Origin: an uncultured Pseudomonadota bacterium
GTDB lineage: Bacteria > Pseudomonadota > Alphaproteobacteria > Rs-D84
Length of the DNA stretch: 64,000 nt
Assembly: GCA_937885575.1 (NCBI GenBank)
Contig: CALABO010000016.1
Location: 1 to 64,000, forward strand
Direction of reading: 5' to 3'
Shown: one piece after another, positions 8,445-16,153 of the stretch
How the letters are laid out: each line of letters begins with the position of its first letter
Position numbering within the stretch: position 1 is the stretch's first letter
The notes under the pieces: generated by a model
What the model saw: only the letters and a program-made list of their open reading frames with translations
What the model was told of the DNA's origin: nothing
The model's database searches: none
Program-made: the position numbers and the translations under genes

Positions 8445-8561
8445 TTGATTTTTATTTTGGTTTGTGTTACAATATACGCGTGACGCAAATGTTACGACTC
8501 CTTTATTCCGCGTTTTTGCGCGGGATTTTTTTAACTTTTTTTCAATCCAAAGGATTTTTAT
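8445..8561 (+). promoter_or_regulatory. Promoter and attenuator-like leader of the lysozyme gene
   Basis: TTGATT (8445-8450) and TACAAT (8468-8473) are 17 bases apart. Some 30 bases after the expected transcript start there is an 8-bp hairpin (ATTCCGCG/CGCGGGAT, 8505-8526) followed directly by six or more T residues, then AAGGA before the ATG. The terminator-like hairpin lies inside the leader, so expression may depend on anti-termination. Confidence 0.55.
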
Positions 8562-9059
8562 ATGAACATAAGTGATAATGGTATTCGCACATTGAAACTG
8601 TGCGAAGGTTCGGTAATGCGCAACGGTCGGCATGTTATATACGATGATAAAAACGGGTTGCCCGTTGCGGCAAACGCGCGGTTGCCCGCCGGCGCAACGA
8701 TTGGATACGGGCATTTGATTAAACCGGGCGAAGATTTTCGCGGTGGCATTGACGAAGACGCGGCGACGGAACTTTTGCGTGCGGATTTGGCGGCGGCGGA
8801 ACGCGCGGTTTGCGACGCGATTACGGTGGGATTGCAACAGAATCAATTTGATGCGCTGGTTATGCTGTGCTTTAATATCGGTGCGCGGAACTTTGCAAAT
8901 TCGACGGTTGTGAAATACATAAACAACCCGAAATTCAAAAGTGGGCGATACCCGACACTCGCCGCCGCATGGTGCGCATGGAATCGAACCGGCGGCCACG
9001 TGAGTGCGGGCCTTATTCGCCGACGTGGAATCGAATGGGAATTGTTTAATCAAACCTAA
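8562..9059 (+). CDS. Phage-type lysozyme / endolysin (GH24)
   Basis: The 165-residue enzyme is the size of T4-type lysozymes and would cut the MurNAc-GlcNAc bond of peptidoglycan. The catalytic glutamate is in KLCEGS (about residue 15); ATIGYGH (about 45-51) carries the threonine and the GYGH loop, and a mid-protein QQNQFDALVMLCFNIG matches the conserved GH24 helix. No signal peptide is visible, so as an endolysin it would need a holin or membrane damage; no holin is adjacent. Its stop overlaps the convergent rfbC stop by 4 bases. Likely prophage remnant or domesticated toxin-like lysozyme. Confidence 0.85.
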   Translation: MNISDNGIRTLKLCEGSVMRNGRHVIYDDKNGLPVAANARLPAGATIGYGHLIKPGEDFRGGIDEDAATELLRADLAAAERAVCDAITVGLQQNQFDALVMLCFNIGARNFANSTVVKYINNPKFKSGRYPTLAAAWCAWNRTGGHVSAGLIRRRGIEWELFNQT

Positions 9060-9604
9060 CGACAACGCGGAATGTCTTTCAATGTTTTTGCAATTCTATC
9101 TTTTTCCGAAGCGATTACTTTATCCGCCGGAATCCGCCAATCAATGCCGATTTCTGGATCATCATAGCGAATACCGAATTCGGATCCTGGGTTATACAAA
9201 TTATCCACTTTATATGCAAATATCGCCGTATCGCTAAGCACAGAAAAACCATGTAAAAAATGCCGCGGAATAAATAATTGAAATTGATTTTCATCGGATA
9301 ACTCGTATGCGACATATTTTCCAAAGGTTGGCGACCCACGGCGTATATCAACCGCAACATCTAAAACCCGGCCTTGTAATACACGCACCAACTTTGCCTG
9401 GGAATAGCGGCCCAACTGGCAATGCAAACCACGGATAACACCATAGGTAGATTTTGACTGATTATCTTGAACAAAATTATTTTTTATACCTTTTTTAACG
9501 AATTCCGCCCTGTTGTAACTTTCAAAGAAATAACCCCGGGAATCAGTAAAAATTTTTGGTTTTATAAGATAAACGCCTTTTATCGAGGTTTCGTGAAATT
9601 CCAT
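9056..9604 (-). CDS. rfbC: dTDP-4-dehydrorhamnose 3,5-epimerase
   Basis: Epimerises dTDP-4-keto-6-deoxyglucose at C3 and C5, the third step of dTDP-L-rhamnose synthesis. The 182-residue length and motifs fit the cupin family: DSRGYFFESYN, IRGLHCQ with the catalytic histidine (about residue 61), GRVLDVAVDIRRGSPTFGK, and IPRHFLHGFSVLSDTAIFAYKVDNLYNP, with the catalytic tyrosine near residue 132. The rfbA, rfbB and rfbD partners are not in the window. It lies on the same strand as the glycosyltransferase operon and probably feeds it. Confidence 0.92.
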   Translation of the reverse strand: MEFHETSIKGVYLIKPKIFTDSRGYFFESYNRAEFVKKGIKNNFVQDNQSKSTYGVIRGLHCQLGRYSQAKLVRVLQGRVLDVAVDIRRGSPTFGKYVAYELSDENQFQLFIPRHFLHGFSVLSDTAIFAYKVDNLYNPGSEFGIRYDDPEIGIDWRIPADKVIASEKDRIAKTLKDIPRCR

Positions 9605-9729
9605 ATTGAATCCTTTTGTTGTATTGCAACGGAATCATAGAACATTGGAAACACAAAAATCAAGTGTCATCAACAAATTGATTTTCTGTTATGTTTGTGA
9701 TAAAGTTTCTGCCAAGAAAGGGGGCGCGA

Positions 9730-9966
9730 ATGAAATACACAAAAGGATTTGGCACTTTTACCACCGAACAAATGAGCATACTTGAAACACTGCAAGAAAT
9801 CGAAGATGTTGTCACGATTGCCAAGATAGAGGCACCAAAAGGAAATGTGAAATTGGCGGTGACGAACCTGGACGCGGCGCTAAGTTATATTGAACACATG
9901 CGGCGAAAGGTTGAAATCGCCATGAAACATGTTCCGGAGGCAACACAAGAAAAATATTTCCTGTGA
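9730..9966 (+). CDS. Small hypothetical protein, helical
   Basis: A 78-residue protein that I do not recognise. It is predicted mainly helical (TTEQMSILETLQEIEDVVTIAKIEAPKGN...LDAALSYIEHMRRKVEIAMKHV). The ATG at 9730 is preceded by AAAGGGGG, a strong ribosome site, which is why the longer frame from 9691 was not used. It stands alone between rfbC and tRNA-Ser. Confidence 0.55.
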   Translation: MKYTKGFGTFTTEQMSILETLQEIEDVVTIAKIEAPKGNVKLAVTNLDAALSYIEHMRRKVEIAMKHVPEATQEKYFL

Positions 9967-10025
9967 CGGCAAAAATACCTTGATTTTTTGACTTTTGGTC
10001 TGTTATAATCATCGCACACACCTGC

Positions 10026-10114
10026 GGAGCGTTGGCAGAGTGGTAATGCAGCGGATTGCTAATCCGTGACCGTGTTATAGCGGTCCATAGGTTCGAGTCC
10101 TATACGCTCCGCCA
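10026..10114 (+). tRNA. tRNA-Ser (GCT)
   Basis: A class II tRNA with a long variable arm, acceptor GGAGCGT/CGCTCC region, anticodon loop TTGCTAA and encoded CCA. The last 17 bases plus one following base recur exactly at 10270-10287. Confidence 0.97.
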
Positions 10115-10287
10115 TTTTTTATGCCCCGCAAGGGGTATTAAAAATGGCGGAAAGATGGTCACGAGAACCGTATAGGTTCGACACGGAGCAGATTTGATAA
10201 GCATAGCGTAATCAAATCGTTGCGAGTGGAGAGGGGGATCCCCGCCGCGATAGCGGAAGGGGAGTCCAATCCTATACGCTCCGCCAT
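10098..10287 (+). repeat. tRNA-Ser 3'-end duplication flanking a structured element
   Basis: The 18 bases TCCTATACGCTCCGCCAT occur at 10098-10115 (tRNA end) and 10270-10287, 172 bp apart. Between them are: a hairpin CCGCCATTTTT/AAAAATGGCGG with an inner CCCC-GCAA-GGGG (10109-10151); the T-stem and T-loop start CGTATAGGTTCGA (10169-10181) continuing into CACGG; an 8-bp inverted repeat GATTTGAT/ATCAAATC (10191-10218); and then the 3' copy. CGTATAGG pairs with CCTATACG (10271-10278), so the second copy reads as a tRNA 3' half whose T-loop is opened by about 90 inserted bases. Confidence 0.75.
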
Positions 10288-10382
10288 CCGTCTTTGCCGA
10301 AGGCAAAGCCGCGATTGGGTGTCGCGCCGTAACCTTGGCGCTTGTGCCACAAAGCCTTAGCGAAGTGGCGAAGGCGGGCTTT
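10288..10382. repeat. Hairpin repeats next to the tRNA element
   Basis: The copy of the tRNA end is followed by CCGTCTTTGCCGAAGGCAAAG, split here as a CTTTGCC/GGCAAAG hairpin; nearly the same hairpin follows the CAT-anticodon tRNA at 45634-45660. A second unit with GCCTTAGCGAAG...GGCGGGC (10350-10380) matches family B hairpins at 45270-45300 and 62945-62971. No gene is seen here. Confidence 0.5.
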
Positions 10383-10625
10383 TTACAACAACTCTTCTAA
10401 AAATCTTAAAATTTCACGATTATTAAAATCCAATGCACGCAAGATTCGTATCAAATCCATAATATCCAAACGGCGTTCGCATGTTTCCGCGCGCCCAACA
10501 AAACAATGCGCAACATTCAGTTTTTTTGCCAAATCACGCTGGGTCAACCCCTGTTGCACGCGCAAAGACCTTAGCGAATTTATCATTGCGCGGTATTTCG
10601 GGTCAAAAATTGTTTTCCTGGTCAT
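10383..10625 (-). CDS. XRE/Cro-type transcriptional regulator
   Basis: The 80-residue protein is one HTH domain: LRSLRVQQGLTQRDLAKKLNVAHCFVGRAETCERRLDIMDLIRILRALD, the usual Cro/CI pattern with helix 2-turn-helix 3 at about residues 28-47. The leading TRKTIFDPKYRAMI block is common in alphaproteobacterial relatives, which supports the ATG at 10625. No Shine-Dalgarno site is evident; paired TGATATCA palindromes overlap the start region, so the protein may repress itself. Target unknown. Confidence 0.75.
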   Translation of the reverse strand: MTRKTIFDPKYRAMINSLRSLRVQQGLTQRDLAKKLNVAHCFVGRAETCERRLDIMDLIRILRALDFNNREILRFLEELL

Positions 10626-10668
10626 GATATCATTTTGATATCAAAAAATACTTGAACTCAAATTGAGA
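10622..10668 (-). promoter_or_regulatory. Candidate operators of the XRE regulator
   Basis: TGATATCA is a perfect palindrome found twice in 19 bases (about 10624-10642) directly at the start codon, and a third palindrome CTCAAATTGAG lies about 15 bases further upstream. Such clustered palindromes at the regulator's own start suggest autoregulation. Confidence 0.45.
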
Positions 10669-10710
10669 ACAAAGTAGAATGTTTTCCGGACAAAAACAAA
10701 GAAGTTTCCG

Positions 10711-10917
10711 ATGCAAGAAAAATTAAAAACAAAAATATCGCCAGATATAATAGATTTGGCGTATCACATTATAGACTGGTTATATTTTTGCCCCAGAAGC
10801 CACTATAACGAAATACCCTTTTTCAAAAGCGACTTATTGAAAGTTATGAACGGGTTAAGGCAGAAAAAAGTTGCCACAAAAATTCATAAAGACATCGAAC
10901 AACGCGAACATATGTGA
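10711..10917 (+). CDS. Small hypothetical protein
   Basis: A 68-residue frame, not recognised, that starts MQEKLKTKISPDIIDLAYHI. It ends 12 bases before the outer-membrane protein gene on the same strand, so the two may be co-transcribed. The region before its ATG has only a weak ribosome site (AGAAG). The charged, helical C-terminus (RQKKVATKIHKDIEQREHM) shows no motif. Could be a non-coding leader instead. Confidence 0.4.
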   Translation: MQEKLKTKISPDIIDLAYHIIDWLYFCPRSHYNEIPFFKSDLLKVMNGLRQKKVATKIHKDIEQREHM

Positions 10918-10929
10918 TAGGAGATAAAA

Positions 10930-12147
10930 ATGAAAAAAATATTCTTTACTACATTTTGTGTGTTCTTGTTTCATCCAACACTGGCGGATACACTGACCCT
11001 TGCTGCGTATGACCCTACATATTATGCAATTATCTACGATTTAAACACAACAGTTGGTCGTGCGGGGATACTTACAGGGGTTTCGGATATTTACTATTAT
11101 TATGAACCTTTTTCTGGAAATTTAACGCTTACTCAAACAGAGTGGTTATCTGATGGCCTTGGGGACGAAGTCCCAGCGGATTATGATTCTACATTTCATT
11201 ATACCGGCGTCACATTTAACAATATGTACTATGTTTTGGAAGGTACGATTAGGGATATTGATATAGAAAATTTAAGGAACCAATTTATTGAATACCAATT
11301 AACATACAGCCAACCTCAAATAAAAACAGTTCATTCTCTTCGGTATATTTTATTACAACAAGACACGAATATCATGAATTTGACGCTTAACCGGCTACAT
11401 AATCACAATGGTAAAAACAAAAATGCATTTGGAATATGGGGACAAACATTATACAATTATTCTAAATATACCGGTGAAACAGGATTTTCTAGCGGTGCTT
11501 TTGGTGTCGCATTCGGGTTTGATAACAAGATAACAAATTCTTTTGTATATGGAATTGGTTATAATTACAATTCAACCAGTATCCAAAACGTTAGTGCCGG
11601 TAATAACATTTTGTTTGCCTATGGACAATATCACCTAAACTATTTATTCATAGATGCAACTGTTGGTTATAATACCGGTGATTATGATATGGATGATAAT
11701 GTAAAAGGGAAAACAAACAGTTATTTTGGGGACTTTACTTTAACTTATGAAAATGATTATAACATTATGCCGTCTGTTGGCTTACGGTATATACATAATA
11801 CAATTTCACCAGATAATAAAAACATCAATAAATATGACACAAATTTAATGATGTTTGTTTCTGGGCTTGCATACGATTATCAATCCAGCAATGATGGATT
11901 ACATCTAAAAGCCAGTTTTAGTTTAACTTACGATATCGCAAAATCCAACAAGGATATTATTATAAATATTCCAGAAGTAAACTATACACTCGGATTAAAC
12001 GAAACCATATCGCCACTCGGTTTAGAAGCGGGTGTCCTTGTGAATTTACCTATCGGACGGACAAACCTGTCAATTGAATATGATATCGGGGCGCGTTCAA
12101 ACTATATCAGTCATACGGGCTCGTTGCGTTTAGCGTATAAATTTTAA
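10930..12147 (+). CDS. Secreted outer-membrane beta-barrel protein (autotransporter-like C-terminus)
   Basis: The 405-residue product has a Sec signal peptide (MKKIFFTTFCVFLFHPTLA-D). From about residue 140 it shows alternating strands rich in Y, G, N and aromatic ends (FGIWGQTLYNYSKYTG, SGAFGVAFGFDNKI, YGIGYNYNSTS), ending SLRLAYKF with a terminal phenylalanine, the signal for BAM insertion. This is the layout of a 10-12 stranded autotransporter-type barrel with a short exported passenger (residues 20-130). Base composition is lower in GC than the accDA gene next door, suggesting transfer or fast evolution. AGGAGA precedes the ATG. Function unknown. Confidence 0.7.
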   Translation: MKKIFFTTFCVFLFHPTLADTLTLAAYDPTYYAIIYDLNTTVGRAGILTGVSDIYYYYEPFSGNLTLTQTEWLSDGLGDEVPADYDSTFHYTGVTFNNMYYVLEGTIRDIDIENLRNQFIEYQLTYSQPQIKTVHSLRYILLQQDTNIMNLTLNRLHNHNGKNKNAFGIWGQTLYNYSKYTGETGFSSGAFGVAFGFDNKITNSFVYGIGYNYNSTSIQNVSAGNNILFAYGQYHLNYLFIDATVGYNTGDYDMDDNVKGKTNSYFGDFTLTYENDYNIMPSVGLRYIHNTISPDNKNINKYDTNLMMFVSGLAYDYQSSNDGLHLKASFSLTYDIAKSNKDIIINIPEVNYTLGLNETISPLGLEAGVLVNLPIGRTNLSIEYDIGARSNYISHTGSLRLAYKF

Positions 12148-12157
12148 TGGTGGTTGC

Positions 12158-13900
12158 TTACTTTCCCCGTTTTGCGCTTTCGCCGTCAATCTTGCGGGTC
12201 ATTTTAAGGAATTTTTCTGCGCGCAATTCGGGCAATTTTTCCGGGTCAGTTTTTTGTAGCAACTTTACTTGCTCACTCACCGTGTCCGCCAAATTCTGCA
12301 TAGTCGTTTTCCAATCTGTATGCGCGCCGCCCGCGGGTTCGGGGATAATTTTATCAATCACGCGCATTTCCATCATGTCCGCCGCGGTCAGTTTCATTGC
12401 CGCCGCCGCGGTCGCACGGAACTTATTATCCTTCCATAAAATACTTGCGCAAGATTCCGGTGCAATTACCGAATAAATCGCATTTTCAAGCATTAAAACA
12501 CGGTCGCCGGTGCCAATTGCAATTGCGCCGCCGGATCCACCTTCGCCCACATTTACGGCGATGTATGGTGTCTTTATTGAAAGCCCTGTTTGGATTGATG
12601 TGGCGACGGCTTCGGACTGGCCCCGTTCTTCGGCGGCCGAACCGGCGAACGCGCCCGCCGTATCAAACAGCGATATTACCGGCAAATTAAACCGCTCCGC
12701 CAAACGCATTAAACGCTGGGCCTTGCGATAACCTTCTGGATTTGGCATACCAAAACGATGCAATTGACGCGTTTCAATGGTGCGACCTTTTTCCTGACCA
12801 ATAATCACCGCCGGAATGCCGTTCCACAGACCAATCCCGCCACACATTGCCGCATCTTCACCAAACAATCTATCACCCGCAAGGTATGTCCAATCGTCAA
12901 CAATTCCGTTGATATAGTCCAAGAAATGCGGGCGATTTTCGTTCCGCGCAAGCAGCACCTTGTCATACGCGGGCGTTTCACCCATGCCGCGCGCCTTTTT
13001 CGATGTGTCATTTGTGGTCGCGGGTGTTTGCACCGAAATTTCATGCGGCGCGCCCGCCCCGCCCATCAACACGCGCAGGATTTTTTCAAGCCGCGCCTTT
13101 AATTCCGCGCGTGGCACAACCATATCGACCATGCCATGTTCATATAGGTAATCCGCCGTTTGGAAATTCGCGGGCAATTTTTCACGAATATTTTGTTCAA
13201 TCACCCGTCGTCCGGCAAAGCCAATACGCGCACCAGATTCCGCGATATTGATATCGCCCAACATTGCAAAGGACGCGGTCACGCCACCATATGTTGGGTC
13301 GGTCAACAGCACAATGTATGGAATCCGCGCGGCGTGCAATTTGTTCACCGCAACGGTCGTGCGCGCCATTTGCATCAATGAAAGTATGTTTTCCTGCATC
13401 CGGGCGCCACCACTGCACGCGACCATAATCAATGGCTGGTGTGTTTCGATTGCGTGTTGTGCACTGGCCACTATGCATTCGCCCGCGACGCGGCCCATTG
13501 AGCCCATCATAAATTCGCCGTTCAGGATACATATTGTCGTTGGAATTCCGCCGATTTTTCCGTCCGCCGTTGTGACCGCATCGTTATAGCCGGTGTCGGC
13601 ACGCGCCTCCGCCAACCTTTCGGAATAAGGCATACGGTCCACAAACCCCAGTGGATCGTCCGGCATAGTCGGCAATGGGATTTTTTCCCAAGTGCGATCA
13701 TCGAACAGCAAATCAAAACGCTGTTTCGGATTCATGATAAACGCGCGCCCGCAACGCGGACAGATATAGTGGTTGGTTTTATAATCTTTGTAATAAACCA
13801 ACTTCCCGCAAGATTCGCACTTTATCCACATAAGTTTGCGGACGCGGTCGTATTTTTCACGGTTTTTGTTTTTTATTCCGGAACTTTTACCGAATAACAT
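12158..13900 (-). CDS. accDA: Acetyl-CoA carboxylase carboxyltransferase, fused beta-alpha subunits (AccD-AccA)
   Basis: A 580-residue fusion of the two carboxyltransferase subunits that move CO2 from biotin to acetyl-CoA, the first step of fatty acid synthesis. Residues 1-285 are AccD: a Cys4 zinc ribbon (C28, C31, C47, C50) and then the crotonase-like core (CSGGARMQE, TDPTYGGVTASFA). Residues 295-580 are AccA: GETPAYDKVLLARNENRP, GQEKGRTIETRQLHRFGMPNPEGYRKA, GEGGSGGAIAIG, APESCASILW. The usual N-terminal helices of AccA are shortened by the joining. In most proteobacteria the subunits are separate. The ATG follows the stop of the IHF-like gene by 3 bases, so the two are coupled. Confidence 0.93.
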   Translation of the reverse strand: MLFGKSSGIKNKNREKYDRVRKLMWIKCESCGKLVYYKDYKTNHYICPRCGRAFIMNPKQRFDLLFDDRTWEKIPLPTMPDDPLGFVDRMPYSERLAEARADTGYNDAVTTADGKIGGIPTTICILNGEFMMGSMGRVAGECIVASAQHAIETHQPLIMVACSGGARMQENILSLMQMARTTVAVNKLHAARIPYIVLLTDPTYGGVTASFAMLGDINIAESGARIGFAGRRVIEQNIREKLPANFQTADYLYEHGMVDMVVPRAELKARLEKILRVLMGGAGAPHEISVQTPATTNDTSKKARGMGETPAYDKVLLARNENRPHFLDYINGIVDDWTYLAGDRLFGEDAAMCGGIGLWNGIPAVIIGQEKGRTIETRQLHRFGMPNPEGYRKAQRLMRLAERFNLPVISLFDTAGAFAGSAAEERGQSEAVATSIQTGLSIKTPYIAVNVGEGGSGGAIAIGTGDRVLMLENAIYSVIAPESCASILWKDNKFRATAAAAMKLTAADMMEMRVIDKIIPEPAGGAHTDWKTTMQNLADTVSEQVKLLQKTDPEKLPELRAEKFLKMTRKIDGESAKRGK

Positions 13901-13903
13901 AAT

Positions 13904-14182
13904 TTATCCATTCATTCTTTTGGTTAGTTCGCGACTGGGCCTAAACAAAATCGTCGTGTTTGCGGGCAAGTGCATCGGTTGCCCGGTCACGGGATTATAG
14001 CCAGTTTTCGTCGCACGCGGACGCGGACGAATCGTGCCAAAGCCCCGAATTTCAATACGGTCACCACGTGCCACCGCATCAATCATCGCATCCGCCACCG
14101 TATCCAACACCGCCGCCGCATCAACAGTGCGCATGCGCCTAAATTGAACCCGAATAGTGCGTATAATATCAGAACGTTTCAT
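13904..14182 (-). CDS. HU/IHF-family DNA-binding protein (IHF-beta-like)
   Basis: A 92-residue nucleoid protein that bends DNA as a dimer. It has the family core RGFGTIRPRPRATKTGYNPVTGQPM.LPANTTILFRPSREL: the flexible arm with its intercalating proline region near residues 60-70. The N-terminal helices (MKRSDIIRTI...) differ from HU and fit the IHF-beta side. Gene start is supported by AAAGGA upstream. It is the first gene of an operon with accDA. Which of HU, IHF-alpha or IHF-beta it is cannot be settled by eye. Confidence 0.85.
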   Translation of the reverse strand: MKRSDIIRTIRVQFRRMRTVDAAAVLDTVADAMIDAVARGDRIEIRGFGTIRPRPRATKTGYNPVTGQPMHLPANTTILFRPSRELTKRMNG

Positions 14183-14331
14183 TTGTTTTTCCTTTTTGGA
14201 CTTTCATAATACCACCAACAAAAAAATAATTCAAGTGTTAGTGTTATCGCGGAAATTCACATAAGAATTCTATCTTGGGGAAAAGGGGCCGCGTATTTGG
14301 TAATATATATGGTGAACCAAGGGAGAAAATT

Positions 14332-15078
14332 ATGAAAGAAATTTTTAACGAATTCGAATATGAAAACACCATACCGCTTATTGGTGAACCGGCGCCGGAA
14401 TTTGGCGCGAACACCACGAACGGATATATTCACTTTCCGCATGATTATCGCGGGCATTGGGTTGTGTTCTTTTCACATCCGGGCGATTTTACGCCAGTTT
14501 GTACGACCGAATTTATGACTTTCCAATCAATGGCAGATGAATTTCGCGCGCTGAACACGGAACTGGTTGGGCTTTCGGTTGATTCGAATGCGTCGCACTT
14601 GGCGTGGATTCAAACAATTCGCAATGACATTGTTTTCCAAGGTTGGAAGAATATGGAAATAACTTTCCCGGTCGTGGCGGACGCGTCCGGCGATGTCGCA
14701 CAAAAATACGGAATGTTGCACCCGGCGGTTGGCGACACAGATACTGTGCGGGCGGTCTTTGTAATTGACCCACGCGGGATTATTCGCACGATTCTTTACT
14801 ATCCGAAATCGGTCGGCCGCAATATCACGGAGATAAAGCGCATTGTTATCGCGCTGCAAACCTCAGACGCATTTCATGTCGCCACGCCCGCCGAATGGAT
14901 TCCGGGCGAAGATGTTATCGTTCCCGCGCCGGGCAAAATTTCCGATATTAGGCGCGCCGGCGATCGCGATTGGTTTTTGAAATTCAAATCGATAAGTCCG
15001 GAAATGATTCTAAATAAAATCACGAATAGAAAACTTATCGATAACGGCAAAAAACGGCAAAAATCAAAAAAGAAATAA
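14332..15078 (+). CDS. 1-Cys peroxiredoxin (Prx6/AhpC-TSA family)
   Basis: Reduces H2O2 and organic peroxides. The 248-residue protein has the peroxidatic cysteine in HPGDFTPVCTTEF (about residue 52) and no other cysteine, so it is of the 1-Cys class and needs an external reductant. The length and the C-terminal extension (PAEWIPGEDVIVPAP, DWFLKFKSI) fit the Prx6 group. GGGAGAAAATT precedes the ATG, which is why the longer frame from 14275 was rejected. A hairpin with a TTCG loop and 8-bp stem (15090-15109) follows, without a T run. Fits a low-oxygen organism coping with peroxide. Confidence 0.9.
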   Translation: MKEIFNEFEYENTIPLIGEPAPEFGANTTNGYIHFPHDYRGHWVVFFSHPGDFTPVCTTEFMTFQSMADEFRALNTELVGLSVDSNASHLAWIQTIRNDIVFQGWKNMEITFPVVADASGDVAQKYGMLHPAVGDTDTVRAVFVIDPRGIIRTILYYPKSVGRNITEIKRIVIALQTSDAFHVATPAEWIPGEDVIVPAPGKISDIRRAGDRDWFLKFKSISPEMILNKITNRKLIDNGKKRQKSKKK

Positions 15079-15129
15079 TGTGGCAAATTCCCCAAGGTTC
15101 GCCTTGGGGATCTATATTGCACAAAACAC

Positions 15130-15158
15130 TTGACAATATATATTTTTGAATATATAAT
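15130..15158 (+). promoter_or_regulatory. Consensus sigma-70 promoter
   Basis: TTGACA (15130-15135) and TATAAT (15153-15158), both full consensus, are 17 bases apart. It drives the lipoprotein gene at 15204, whose leader contains AGGAGGA. Expression is expected to be strong. Confidence 0.85.
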
Positions 15159-15203
15159 ATCCATGTAATTTATTCCATCACTAAAAAACATAGGAGGATA
15201 TGG

Positions 15204-16124
15204 ATGAATTTTAAACAAAAGGTTATATATTTTCTTTCAATGGCGGCGTTGCCGTTGTTCGGTTGCCAAAAGGAACCGGCACCTGAAACCCCGCATACTG
15301 ATTCCGTGGAAACAAATTTCCATGACGGACGTTATGAAAAGACCATCGATTTTAGTTGGGAATATTTTGTAATTGGGCCGCATTATGACCATGTACAATT
15401 CTATGTTAATGATCCAATGTGTGTTTCATTGCAAATTGTGCCGGATTCAACGGATCAATCGGTTAAATGGTCGTCTTGGAAAAATCCGAATCAATGGATT
15501 GATATTGCCAATCGATTTGAAGACATTAAAAATAATTCCCAAGAAAAAGCAAAATTTGGCGGGGTTATCTATGTTGCGCAAATCACAGATGACGCGTCAA
15601 GCGTATTGCCTGGGATGGACAAATGGACCGCAAACCATTTCAAAGAATTGGGTTTCACGATCAAAGAAGCCCAAGGCAAAGCAAAGAATAACTTTGCAAC
15701 CATGCCAAAGGAAACACCCCAGGCTATGCCATCAAAAAAGCAACGCGATGGAAACTATGAGATTACATATGGGCACAATCATTTCCGTGCCGGCCCATGC
15801 GAAGACCATGTTGCGTGTCGCGCCGCCCAATATTCTGCCGTGACCATAATACCAGATTCGACCCTATGGTCCGTTGTGGAACAATGTGGCAGCCTTGGTC
15901 GGGAAGATTGGGATTATATCGCGGCACAATTTAAACGGTATCAAGACCAATATAGCGTGATATTCAAGGGGAATCTTTATCCGTTCCCGGGGCGTATGAG
16001 TCCAGAAGCACAAACGATTTTCAAAAAATTGGGTCTGAATATCATTGAAACCCAAGGTGCCAAGTCGGCACCCGCAATGCCATGGAATCAGGCACAGGAG
16101 ATGTTACGGAATAAACAAAGGTAA
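15204..16124 (+). CDS. Lipoprotein with internal duplication
   Basis: The 306-residue product has a lipoprotein signal (MNFKQKVIYFLSMAALPLFGC, lipobox LFGC with the modified cysteine at residue 21). The mature part holds two related copies of about 120 residues. Copy 1 runs DGRYEKTIDFSWEYF...DHVQFYV...VPDST; copy 2 runs DGNYEITYGHNHFRAGPCEDHVACRA...IPDST. Each ends (F)KELGF or FKKLGLNI followed by a Q-G and MP linker. The second copy has three extra cysteines (CEDHVACRA and EQCGS). The fold is not recognised. A perfect promoter and AGGAGGA suggest high expression of an envelope protein. Confidence 0.8.
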   Translation: MNFKQKVIYFLSMAALPLFGCQKEPAPETPHTDSVETNFHDGRYEKTIDFSWEYFVIGPHYDHVQFYVNDPMCVSLQIVPDSTDQSVKWSSWKNPNQWIDIANRFEDIKNNSQEKAKFGGVIYVAQITDDASSVLPGMDKWTANHFKELGFTIKEAQGKAKNNFATMPKETPQAMPSKKQRDGNYEITYGHNHFRAGPCEDHVACRAAQYSAVTIIPDSTLWSVVEQCGSLGREDWDYIAAQFKRYQDQYSVIFKGNLYPFPGRMSPEAQTIFKKLGLNIIETQGAKSAPAMPWNQAQEMLRNKQR

Positions 16125-16126
16125 AA

Positions 16127-16153
16127 AATGGGGCGCGTTTGCGCCCTTTCTTA
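16127..16153 (+). terminator. Terminator of the lipoprotein gene
   Basis: GGGCGC-GTTT-GCGCCC (16131-16146) is followed by TTTCTT and preceded by an A run. It also lies at the end of the convergent pseudogene at 16151. Confidence 0.7.

Noticed and set aside
3297..9059. A complete prophage
   Set aside because: Only a fibre-like gene, a lysozyme and a repressor are present; no integrase, terminase, portal, capsid or tail genes, and polysaccharide genes fill the space.
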